From positions 372,001 to 436,000 of the forward strand of contig NZ_JBFRGR010000001.1 of assembly GCF_052115445.1 (NCBI RefSeq): a stretch of DNA of 64,000 nt. Reading direction: 5' to 3'. Origin of the DNA: Paenibacillus_E sp052115445. Lineage in GTDB: Bacteria > Bacillota > Bacilli > Paenibacillales > NBRC-103111. The translations under genes and the position numbers were made by a program. Below are positions 41,836-49,597 of this stretch, piece by piece. How positions within the stretch are numbered: the stretch's first letter is position 1; every line of letters begins with the position of its first letter. A model generated the notes under the pieces. That model had not been told where the DNA came from and made no database searches. It saw nothing but the letters and a program-made list of their open reading frames with translations.

Positions 41836-43929
41836 ATGACTATTTTACTGAAGGCACTCAAGCAGCTGCCTACTCGCGCAATGATTTTTATACTTCCTTT
41901 TGTATTGATGTGCATGGTTGAATTTTTGGAGAGGGGTACTTATAAGGAATTTCATCATTGGATCACAACGTATCCTTTGGCCATGGTGCTTGCTTATTTC
42001 GTTGTTGGATCTTTGTATTTGTTTCTTATTGCTATTACTGGTCGTTCTAGGCTGTCGTTTTGGCTCCTTTGTGCCATTTTGTTGCCCCTTGGGGCGATTA
42101 GCGGCAGTAAGTTAAAGGCTATTGGCGCACCTTATTATCCATGGGATCTTTATTTTAACAACCAACTTATGGAGTACAAGAAGTTTTTGAGCGAATACTT
42201 TAATAATCGTATTGTTGGTTATACCATGCTGTTTATCGTTATTGTTGCTTGTNTGTTTCACCTCATTTTACGCAATCGCAAAATGAAGTTTCATTGGATC
42301 GAACGCAGTGTTTACGGTGTAATCGCTGTTGTAATCGCAACTAGTTTGTACGCGGATAAGCCCCTTTCGTTTACTAAACTATATGGGGTTTACACGGTTC
42401 CTTGGGATCAAACGATTACCTATGATGAAAATGGTTATTTGTATGCTACAGTTCAGATGCTTAACTTTTTACATGTAGCGAAACCAGATGGTTATAGTAA
42501 GAAAGCAATTACGTCTCTTCTGGATCAAATCCCAGAAAAACCAGCTACAAATGATAAAAAACCAAATATTATCGTTTTGCTAGGAGAGTCCTTTTTTGAT
42601 CCAACGATCATGAAAAACGTCACTTTTAGCCGCGATCCGATTCCGCATTTGCATGAGTTACAAAAAAAATTCACTGGCGGCAACATGTTATCTCCACAAT
42701 TCGGGGGTAGTACAGCAAATGTTGAATTTGAGGTTTTATCAGGGAACTCAATGCGTTTTTTCGGAAAATCACCTGATAAAATCATTCCCTATATCGAATA
42801 TATGAATCACGGTGTTGACTCCTTAGCAAGCATTACAACAAGACAAGGGTACACGGCAACCGCGATTAATCCATTTTTCAGTTATTTCTTTGATAGCAGA
42901 AAAGTGTATAAGCATTTCGGGTTTTCCCGATTTATCTCAAGTGAATATTTCCCGAATGATTTNTCAGGACCCAATTATGCGGATCATGCTGTTGTGAACA
43001 AAATTATTGAGGAAACAGAAAAAAGTGCTGGACCTGATTTCATTTTTGCTAATACGATGGAAAATCACCATCCTTACCCTCCCAATAAATTCAATACAAA
43101 TACGATTCAGGTTACTGGTGATATTTCGGCAGAATCGAAAAGTATTCTAGAAACTTATGCACAAGGTATTACAGCTACGGATCAGGCTCTGCAATCTTTG
43201 GTTGATTATTATTCGAAAAAGTCAGATCCGACGATTATTTTGTTTTTCGGGGACCATTTCCCTTTCTTTGAGGAAGATTATAAAGTATATCGTGATGCCA
43301 AATATGTGGTGCCTAATGACCCCGATCTGTATACGAAAACACATTACACGCCTTTTGTCATTTGGAATAACTTCGTACCTGCTGATCAAGAGAAGCTGAA
43401 TTTATCTTCAAGTCCTTCTTTTTTGGGGCCGATGCTGCTGCACTTGGCAGGTGTAAAGGGAAGTTATTATACGGATTATTTATATGAATTATCAAAGAAA
43501 ATACCTGTCATTCCTCCGCAAGACATGTGGTCGTCATTTAACATAAAGGCGAGCGATCTCGCGGATTATGAGAAGATGCAGTATGACAATCTGTTTGGGG
43601 CCAGATACGGCTATGAAGCTAAAGGCTACAAAGACACGATAGTACAACCTAAGTATACGTTAGGATACGGTGATCCTATCATTTCAAAGGTCACGATAGC
43701 AGACAAAAAAATTAAAGTAACGGGTTCACCATTTTTCTCGTCCTGTAATGTGTATATTAATGGGCAGGAAGTCAAATCTAATTTCGATGGAAAAGATACG
43801 CTTTATGTTGATATCGCTTCGAATCCTGTGATTGAATTAGGTAAGCCGCAACAAGTTGAAGTGCGCGTATATGATGATAAAAAGATGAAAATCGGTCAAT
43901 CAAATCTTTATCCATTGCCATCGTCATGA
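41836..43929 (+). CDS. LTA-synthase-type membrane phosphotransferase, paralog 1
   Basis: LTA-synthase-family enzymes are alkaline-phosphatase-superfamily proteins that move glycerol-phosphate groups outside the membrane. The 697-residue product has four or five N-terminal helices (to about 180) and an extracellular sulfatase-like domain: PNIIVLLGESFFDPT, the nucleophile threonine probably in GGSTANVEFEVLSGNSMRF, and metal ligands in FFGDHFPFF. A C-terminal beta-rich extension of about 80 residues (KVTIADKKIKVTGSPFF onward) is absent from classical LtaS. Two residues unknown (N at 42253, 42963). A close paralog lies at 49598. Confidence 0.88.
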   Translation: MTILLKALKQLPTRAMIFILPFVLMCMVEFLERGTYKEFHHWITTYPLAMVLAYFVVGSLYLFLIAITGRSRLSFWLLCAILLPLGAISGSKLKAIGAPYYPWDLYFNNQLMEYKKFLSEYFNNRIVGYTMLFIVIVACXFHLILRNRKMKFHWIERSVYGVIAVVIATSLYADKPLSFTKLYGVYTVPWDQTITYDENGYLYATVQMLNFLHVAKPDGYSKKAITSLLDQIPEKPATNDKKPNIIVLLGESFFDPTIMKNVTFSRDPIPHLHELQKKFTGGNMLSPQFGGSTANVEFEVLSGNSMRFFGKSPDKIIPYIEYMNHGVDSLASITTRQGYTATAINPFFSYFFDSRKVYKHFGFSRFISSEYFPNDXSGPNYADHAVVNKIIEETEKSAGPDFIFANTMENHHPYPPNKFNTNTIQVTGDISAESKSILETYAQGITATDQALQSLVDYYSKKSDPTIILFFGDHFPFFEEDYKVYRDAKYVVPNDPDLYTKTHYTPFVIWNNFVPADQEKLNLSSSPSFLGPMLLHLAGVKGSYYTDYLYELSKKIPVIPPQDMWSSFNIKASDLADYEKMQYDNLFGARYGYEAKGYKDTIVQPKYTLGYGDPIISKVTIADKKIKVTGSPFFSSCNVYINGQEVKSNFDGKDTLYVDIASNPVIELGKPQQVEVRVYDDKKMKIGQSNLYPLPSS

Positions 43930-43930
43930 C

Positions 43931-43980
43931 AAAAGCCCCCTATGAATAGGATGAAGCATATCCTACTCATAGGGGGCTTT
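43931..43980 (+). terminator. Terminator after paralog 1, at the ymaF start
   Basis: AAAGCCCCCTATGA...ATAGGAT / ATCCTA...TCATAGGGGGCTTT is a long stem; the T-run is short (TTTCG). Its 3' arm ends six bases before the ymaF start codons. Confidence 0.8.
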
Positions 43981-43986
43981 CGTGTG

Positions 43987-44367
43987 ATGAGGAGCATTCC
44001 ACCAGCTCACGTTCATTTCTTCACAACGGTAACTTCGGAAGAATTAGGGCACCATCATCTTTTGCGTCTGTATACTTTCAATGTAAATGGTACTTCTTAC
44101 GACCAACATGTCCATCAATATCAAGGTATTTCAGGGATAAAATATGGTCACTATCACACTTATTATGGCACTACAGGCCCGCCCATTCCTGTAGAAAACG
44201 GAGCCCATATTCATTTACTGCAAGGCGTTGTGGACCCTAATCTATATAACACTGGAAGACGAGGTGCGCTTGCAAAATCCGCTCAAATGGAAGGGATCAT
44301 TGTAGAGCTCCATCAACATGCCTATCAAGGTTATTCCACAATAGGGTTTGGATATGAACCTTGGTAG
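43987..44367 (+). CDS. ymaF: YmaF-family histidine-rich protein
   Basis: The 126-residue product is unusually rich in His, Tyr and Gly with repeated HxH units (AHVHFF, GHHHLL, QHVHQY, GHYHTYY, AHIHLL, LHQHAYQGYS), the pattern of YmaF proteins in Bacillus and Paenibacillus. The alternation suggests a metal-binding or coat-like beta structure; function is not known. ATG 43987 (or GTG 43984) is the first start outside the terminator hairpin; the G-run of the hairpin's 3' arm would have to act as the ribosome site. Confidence 0.8.
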   Translation: MRSIPPAHVHFFTTVTSEELGHHHLLRLYTFNVNGTSYDQHVHQYQGISGIKYGHYHTYYGTTGPPIPVENGAHIHLLQGVVDPNLYNTGRRGALAKSAQMEGIIVELHQHAYQGYSTIGFGYEPW

Positions 44368-44368
44368 A

Positions 44369-45346
44369 TTACTTCGTTTCTATATGAATCGCCCAATGGA
44401 AAGTAAAAGTCTCACCTGGCTCCAAGCTTTGAGCACCTGAGATTTCAGCAGGATAGGATTCATTGAACACGTTCATGATGCTCGTGTACGGTTCAAGTGA
44501 CACTGCGTTGCTCCATGGTGCTGTGAATAGAACGTGAATTGGGAATTTGTCCCCCATTTCAAAGATAAGTTTCGTGTTGCGAGCCTCATACGCAATCTCG
44601 CATACTTGAGCCCCAGGCGCGATGCTAAGCATCTGTGAACCGCCAGGATATCCTGGCAACGAGGAAACCTTCTCGCCGCTCTGTAAGGCAGCTGTGAGCG
44701 CCGTCGGCACAGGTTCCCCTGCCGCAAACCCACCCGTGGACAGCAGCCATTCTGCCGCCGTGGGAATAGTTACCCGCACGCGGTCGGCTTCGCCCTCCGC
44801 GAACGCGAAGTACGGGTGAAAGCCAAGAGAAAGCGGCATGGTATTGCCGCCTCGGTTGGCGATTTCACCGCTGAGCGACAGTGTACCGTCCTGCAGACGG
44901 TACGTAAAGCGGAAGCATGCGGCGTGTGGGAAATACGCCAGCATGTCCGGTGTCTCCGCGATGTCAAACTCCGCGGAGACGTAAGCCCCGCCAGCAGCGT
45001 CTGCGCCGCTGGCAACGACCTTCCACGCCCGCTCGCGCAGCTGGCCGTGGGCGTGATCAGGCTCCCGATTCGCCGGGAGCCGATATTCGCGGCCACCGAA
45101 GGTGAAGGCCGCATTTCTTACACGGCCCGGCGGGAACAGAATGGGCACGCCGTAGCGCGAGGAATTGACGCGAAGCTCCGACAAGTCGTCGGGCTTCGCG
45201 ATGTAGCCATGGTTCCGCACATCGAAGCGGAACAGGTGTAGACCGACGGCCGGAATGATTTCGGCCACCGCCTCATTCATGTGGTCGACGAGTTTGAGCG
45301 TCGACTCCCCTTCCCATTCACTATGTATAACTTCATACTGGCTCAC
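44369..45346 (-). CDS. Aldose 1-epimerase family protein
   Basis: Galactose-mutarotase-fold enzymes interconvert sugar anomers. The 325-residue product has the family pattern GVPILFPPGRVRNAAFTFGGREY, the catalytic-histidine segment DHAHGQLRERAW, LGFHPYFAF and SLEPYTSIMNVFN. GTG 45346 follows AGG-N-GG, with an ambiguous base inside the ribosome site (45357). The interior (about 44740-45300) is more GC-rich than its neighbours. It may serve the galactoside metabolism nearby. Confidence 0.9.
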   Translation of the reverse strand: MSQYEVIHSEWEGESTLKLVDHMNEAVAEIIPAVGLHLFRFDVRNHGYIAKPDDLSELRVNSSRYGVPILFPPGRVRNAAFTFGGREYRLPANREPDHAHGQLRERAWKVVASGADAAGGAYVSAEFDIAETPDMLAYFPHAACFRFTYRLQDGTLSLSGEIANRGGNTMPLSLGFHPYFAFAEGEADRVRVTIPTAAEWLLSTGGFAAGEPVPTALTAALQSGEKVSSLPGYPGGSQMLSIAPGAQVCEIAYEARNTKLIFEMGDKFPIHVLFTAPWSNAVSLEPYTSIMNVFNESYPAEISGAQSLEPGETFTFHWAIHIETK

Positions 45347-45363
45347 AGATGAATCCNCCTATT

Positions 45364-46284
45364 TTAAATGTTGTCTTTCAAATTAGGTTGCATTGTATGG
45401 CTATAACGATTACGGGTTTGATAATAGTTATAAATCATTATGATGCCAAGTACAAGAATAAAGCTCGTAATTAAACTTCCTTCTGCCCCAAAAGCTCCAC
45501 CAGACACGAAAATAGCACCTTGCGTTTCTGTCGCAATGAATGACGACATTGGAATCCCTGAAACATCAAAACCGAACACACATCCCTGCATGAAATTCCA
45601 CGCTAAATGCAGTCCTATTGGCATCCATAGACTCCCTGTCAACTCACGACATAACCCCATCAATAGGCCTGCCAATAGGATATTGATAAAAGGTAGCGCT
45701 GTCGTCCACATCCCTGGATTAAAGCTATGCAGGAGGGCGAAAACAATCGTCGACACCCCTACAGCTATTTTCGGGCCGAAACGGCTTTTCACAAGACCCT
45801 GTAAATACCCGCGCGCAAATAGTTCTTCGTTGATCGCTACCCCAATAAAGAGAAGAAAGCTCCCGCCTATCGCAGTTCCCTTCGATAAACTCCAATTCAC
45901 CTGCACAAAATGGATGCCTCCGAATAACCATATCACTAAACTGCTAAGGGTTATCAGCACGGCCCCCCAGAGAAAACCTTCTCCGAACCGACGGGCGAAC
46001 TGAACAGTTTGCAGCCCTAATTTCCATCCCTTTTTCCGCTCAAATATATAAAAACCCAAACCAACACCAGTTATGAAACCTACAATCTGTGCCNATAATG
46101 AGGCTTTAATAAAAAAGGGATTACTCGTAACAGCTTCCATACTCACGATAAGATCAGGATTTAACCTCACGGCAAGTACAGCTGCAGCTATGGATAAAAT
46201 GACCGTGATGACGATGATGAAAATGAGGGTTAGCAGTACTTTACCTACAATCTGAAGGATTGGAAATGATCTTCTCTTCTTCAC
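45364..46284 (-). CDS. CPBP-family intramembrane metalloprotease
   Basis: CPBP (Abi) proteins are glutamate proteases in the membrane, some processing prenylated substrates and some protecting against bacteriocins. The 306-residue product has about eight helices and the motifs INEELFARGYL (EExxxR), FALLHSFN and LHLAWNFMQG. Start GTG 46284 is the best available but its ribosome site is about 15 bases away. One residue unknown (N at 46094). It is divergent from the histidine kinase gene. Confidence 0.88.
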   Translation of the reverse strand: MKKRRSFPILQIVGKVLLTLIFIIVITVILSIAAAVLAVRLNPDLIVSMEAVTSNPFFIKASLXAQIVGFITGVGLGFYIFERKKGWKLGLQTVQFARRFGEGFLWGAVLITLSSLVIWLFGGIHFVQVNWSLSKGTAIGGSFLLFIGVAINEELFARGYLQGLVKSRFGPKIAVGVSTIVFALLHSFNPGMWTTALPFINILLAGLLMGLCRELTGSLWMPIGLHLAWNFMQGCVFGFDVSGIPMSSFIATETQGAIFVSGGAFGAEGSLITSFILVLGIIMIYNYYQTRNRYSHTMQPNLKDNI

Positions 46285-46431
46285 TTCAATATCGGCTCAC
46301 TCCTTTCGTATATCAACAATTCGTGAACCTATGCCCAAATCCTCCCATTTAATTAGAAAGGAAACTCTTGTGCAAACGATTGCGTCATGCCACAATAAGA
46401 CTATCTATTGACATTACCTAAGGGGGAACAT

Positions 46432-47781
46432 ATGCTTTTTGTCCTATTTGCCCTTTGGTTCATCGCATCAGGACTACTTATTGTAGATCCCGGTTCACGT
46501 ACCATGCGCTGGATGAGCGCAGTGGCTTTTACAGGCGGTTCTGGCGCGTTAGCAGNTGTCATATCCGCGGATATCATCCCCTATTTTCAGGTAACTTCAC
46601 CAAACCCATCACTAAGTGCATTCTTTTATCGTGTGATGAGTATCTGCTCCTTGCTTTCCTATTACGGCTTACCCTACGCTTTCGCAATGCTATCATTAGC
46701 CTATCATTCTACTTGGCAGAAGCCACTCTTGCGTACATGGTTACCGCTTATTTTGCTAGTACCGCCTATTGCTTGTCTGATCTTATTACCAGGGTATACC
46801 GAAGAAATGCCCATAGAATTCCGCGTAGTCNCGACCTGGGCCTTCCCATACATCCTCATAGGTACCTTACTGATTGCACTCAAAAAAGAACATCTCCCAG
46901 CCATGCGGCGAACACATTTGTTCACCTGCCTTGCACTTTTTCCGCCCATGCTTTGCGTTGGCGTGCTGAATTATGTCATGCCCAGCTTCGGTTTCTATCG
47001 ATTGTGGATCTATCATGTGTGGATTTTGGCCTTTGTGGTCCCTTTCTTTGTATTTACGTTTTTCAAATACGGCTTTCTTGGTATCCGGCTGCTCATTGAG
47101 CGCCGCAAATTGGATTCCACGCTCCGCGCCATTACGTCTGGTACGGCCATTCTTAACCATGCCATCAAAAATGATGTAGGAAAAATGCGGTTATTTCTGG
47201 AGAAGATGAACCAACACGCAACAGACACAGGTCAAACCGAGCTTATACAGGACATTCATGTCGTCATGAACGCCTCCAGGCATATTCAGGATATGATTAG
47301 CCGTGTACATGAACAAACACAAGAATTGCCTCTGCGTATTTCACAGGTTGACGTACGCCAGTTGCTGCAAGATGTGCTAGAATCCCTTGATGTCTATTTA
47401 GGAAAGATCCGAGTACATGTTGAGTTGCCTGATCGGCTCGAACTTCAACTTGATCAGATCCAAGTCACTGAAACACTAACGAACATTCTTATGAATGCCA
47501 TTGAAGCGATGAGCAGCGGCGGGGAGCTTTTTATTAAAGCTTTTTCAAGCAAAAAAAATATGGTCCTAGAAATTAAAGATACAGGTATGGGTATGGAGAA
47601 ATCCGTCCTCAAGCAAGCTGTAGAACCTTTCTATACAACAAAAAGCGGCAATCGGAATAACTTTGGTCTTGGTCTAGCTTATTGCTATAGCGTCATGAAA
47701 AAACACGGTGGTAGTTTGGAAATTAGCAGTGAACCCGGTAAAGGCACAAGTGTCTATCTGACATTTCCGGGACAGCGTTAG
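46432..47781 (+). CDS. Seven-helix sensor histidine kinase
   Basis: The 449-residue product has about seven N-terminal membrane helices (to about 225) and no large extracellular domain, so it probably senses within or near the membrane. The putative phospho-histidine is about residue 243 in ILNHAIKNDVGKMR, an atypical H-box. The ATPase domain has the N-box NILMNAIEAM, G1 DTGMGM and G2 NNFGLGLAYCY. ATG 46432 follows AAGGGGG. Its partner regulator follows directly. Two residues unknown (46556, 46831). Confidence 0.88.
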   Translation: MLFVLFALWFIASGLLIVDPGSRTMRWMSAVAFTGGSGALAXVISADIIPYFQVTSPNPSLSAFFYRVMSICSLLSYYGLPYAFAMLSLAYHSTWQKPLLRTWLPLILLVPPIACLILLPGYTEEMPIEFRVVXTWAFPYILIGTLLIALKKEHLPAMRRTHLFTCLALFPPMLCVGVLNYVMPSFGFYRLWIYHVWILAFVVPFFVFTFFKYGFLGIRLLIERRKLDSTLRAITSGTAILNHAIKNDVGKMRLFLEKMNQHATDTGQTELIQDIHVVMNASRHIQDMISRVHEQTQELPLRISQVDVRQLLQDVLESLDVYLGKIRVHVELPDRLELQLDQIQVTETLTNILMNAIEAMSSGGELFIKAFSSKKNMVLEIKDTGMGMEKSVLKQAVEPFYTTKSGNRNNFGLGLAYCYSVMKKHGGSLEISSEPGKGTSVYLTFPGQR

Positions 47782-47807
47782 ACTTGCAGAGGAGAGGAAG
47801 TATCGGA

Positions 47808-48518
47808 ATGGATTCAATTCGCATACTCATCGTGGAAGATGATCTAGACTGGCTGCGCGGCCTGACGGATTATTTGAATCGTCAAGGAGATATGACGGTC
47901 GTGGATAGCCGATCTACAGCAGAAGAAGCTCAAGCGTTATTTGGGAATGCCACACCTTCCGCTGATGTCGTACTTATGGATATTATGCTTCAAAATGAAC
48001 CCGCGGGCATAAGTCTTGCGGAGCAAGCCTTCTTATCTTGGGGAGCCAAAGTCATCATGTTAACCTCGATGGAGGAAAAGGATTTCATTTTCCGTTCCTT
48101 TCAGGCAGGGGCAATCGATTATCAAATTAAGTCGCGTTTCGAGGAGCTCCCAGCCATTATTCGGGCGGCACATGCGCGCCAGTCCGCGATTAATGCAGCT
48201 GTTTCTGAGCAAATGCGCGAGGAATTCCGTAGACTTAAACGGCTGGAACAGCAATTCAAGATCAAAGAAGTGAGGGATCTCATCACCCCAACGGAGCTTC
48301 AAGTTCTTGATATGATCGATCAAGGCCATACGCAGACGGAAATTGCGAACCGCTTCTTCATTTCATTACGAACAGTGAAAATTCATGTTGGGCATATTTT
48401 GAAAAAACTCGGAAGCCCGAGCAGCAAGGATGCTGCTCAGCAGCTAAGAAATTTAGGCATTTTCGAGCGAGGTTCTTCACAAAAGGATAAAGAAATCAAG
48501 AAGGAGAAATCCGATTAG
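47808..48518 (+). CDS. LuxR-type response regulator
   Basis: The 236-residue product has a receiver domain with E10-D11-D12, acceptor D58 in VLMDIML and a conserved T/K region (MLTSMEEKDF, YQIKSRF), a helical linker (about 130-165), and a C-terminal LuxR-type helix-turn-helix (TPTELQVLDMIDQGHTQTEI...RTVKIHVGHILKKLG). ATG 47808 follows GAGAGGAAG, 26 bases after the kinase stop. Target genes are unknown. Confidence 0.92.
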   Translation: MDSIRILIVEDDLDWLRGLTDYLNRQGDMTVVDSRSTAEEAQALFGNATPSADVVLMDIMLQNEPAGISLAEQAFLSWGAKVIMLTSMEEKDFIFRSFQAGAIDYQIKSRFEELPAIIRAAHARQSAINAAVSEQMREEFRRLKRLEQQFKIKEVRDLITPTELQVLDMIDQGHTQTEIANRFFISLRTVKIHVGHILKKLGSPSSKDAAQQLRNLGIFERGSSQKDKEIKKEKSD

Positions 48519-48522
48519 TGGT

Positions 48523-49428
48523 TTAATGGATATCTTTCTTCTTGAATCTTCCGCCTTTGACATCGTGGATATTGCCAACTGCAAGAAATGCTTTGGGGTC
48601 AAGTCCATCCACGATGGATTTCAACTTGGCTTCTTCCAACCGTGTAATCACACAGAAGATGACTTTCTTGTTATCTCCAGAGAATCCGCCTTCACCTTCT
48701 AAATAAGTGACGCCGCGTCCTAAGCGATCCAGAATTGCTCCGCCAATCTCTCTAAAGTGGTCACTAATAATCCATACAGACTTCGACTCATCGAACCCTT
48801 CTATGGTGACATCAATCATTTTATAAGCGATAAAATATGCGATTAACGAGTACATGGCACGGTCCCACGTATAGACAAACCCTGCACTTCCAAGAATGAA
48901 TAAGTTGAAAAACATAACGATCTCGCCGACCGAGAACGGAATTTTTTTCGAAACGAGAATCGCAATAATTTCTGTACCATCCAATGATCCCCCGAAACGA
49001 ATAACCATTCCCACGCCAATACCAAGAATGATCCCGCCGAATACTGCGGCTAGCAACGGATCGTTCGTAAGTTCTTTCACAGGATGAAGCAAGGCTGTAC
49101 CTGCCGACATAACAAGAATAGCAAAGAGGGTAGATAAGGCGAAGGTTTTACCAATCAATTTATAACCGATGAATAAGAAAGGGATATTTAATAATGTCAA
49201 GAACACACCAATTGGACCTTGGGTCAAATACGATAAAATGATCGAAATTCCCGTAATGCCTCCATCAATAATTCGATTAGGCACTAAAAAAATTTCCAAC
49301 CCAACAGACATTAAAACGGCACCAATGAATAAGAATAATCCACGTCGAAAAAACGCACTTTTTGTCATTTTCCGGTGTTGTAGCTGCATAACTGCTTCTC
49401 TTTTTAGTTGCATTTGTTCTTTAGCCAT
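48523..49428 (-). CDS. YitT-family membrane protein (DUF2179)
   Basis: The 301-residue product has five or six helices with the YitT signature FLVPNRIIDGGITGISIIL and IRFGGSLDGTEIIAI, and a C-terminal soluble DUF2179 domain (GRGVTYLEGEGGFSGDNKKVIFCVI). Transport of an unknown substrate is the usual suggestion. It ends four bases after the convergent response regulator gene and is divergent from the next gene. Confidence 0.92.
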   Translation of the reverse strand: MAKEQMQLKREAVMQLQHRKMTKSAFFRRGLFLFIGAVLMSVGLEIFLVPNRIIDGGITGISIILSYLTQGPIGVFLTLLNIPFLFIGYKLIGKTFALSTLFAILVMSAGTALLHPVKELTNDPLLAAVFGGIILGIGVGMVIRFGGSLDGTEIIAILVSKKIPFSVGEIVMFFNLFILGSAGFVYTWDRAMYSLIAYFIAYKMIDVTIEGFDESKSVWIISDHFREIGGAILDRLGRGVTYLEGEGGFSGDNKKVIFCVITRLEEAKLKSIVDGLDPKAFLAVGNIHDVKGGRFKKKDIH

Positions 49429-49529
49429 ACGTGATCCCCTCCTAACTTATATCCTCTTTATAAGTATTCTTGATATAGCCACGATTTTCCTGCAATCAAT
49501 CTATTTTTCATAGAGATACCATCGAATAA

Positions 49530-49550
49530 TGTCGAAAGGCATGGTATAAT
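49530..49550 (+). promoter_or_regulatory. Extended -10 promoter with an 0A-box-like heptamer
   Basis: TGgTATAAT (49542-49550) is an extended -10 element; no good -35 is visible. TGTCGAA at 49530-49536, a perfect 0A-box heptamer, lies eight bases upstream of the -10. The start codon follows about 48 bases later. Confidence 0.5.
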
Positions 49551-49597
49551 ATCAGGTATTCAAAGGACTTTTAACTTATTTTTGTACAGGAGAATCT

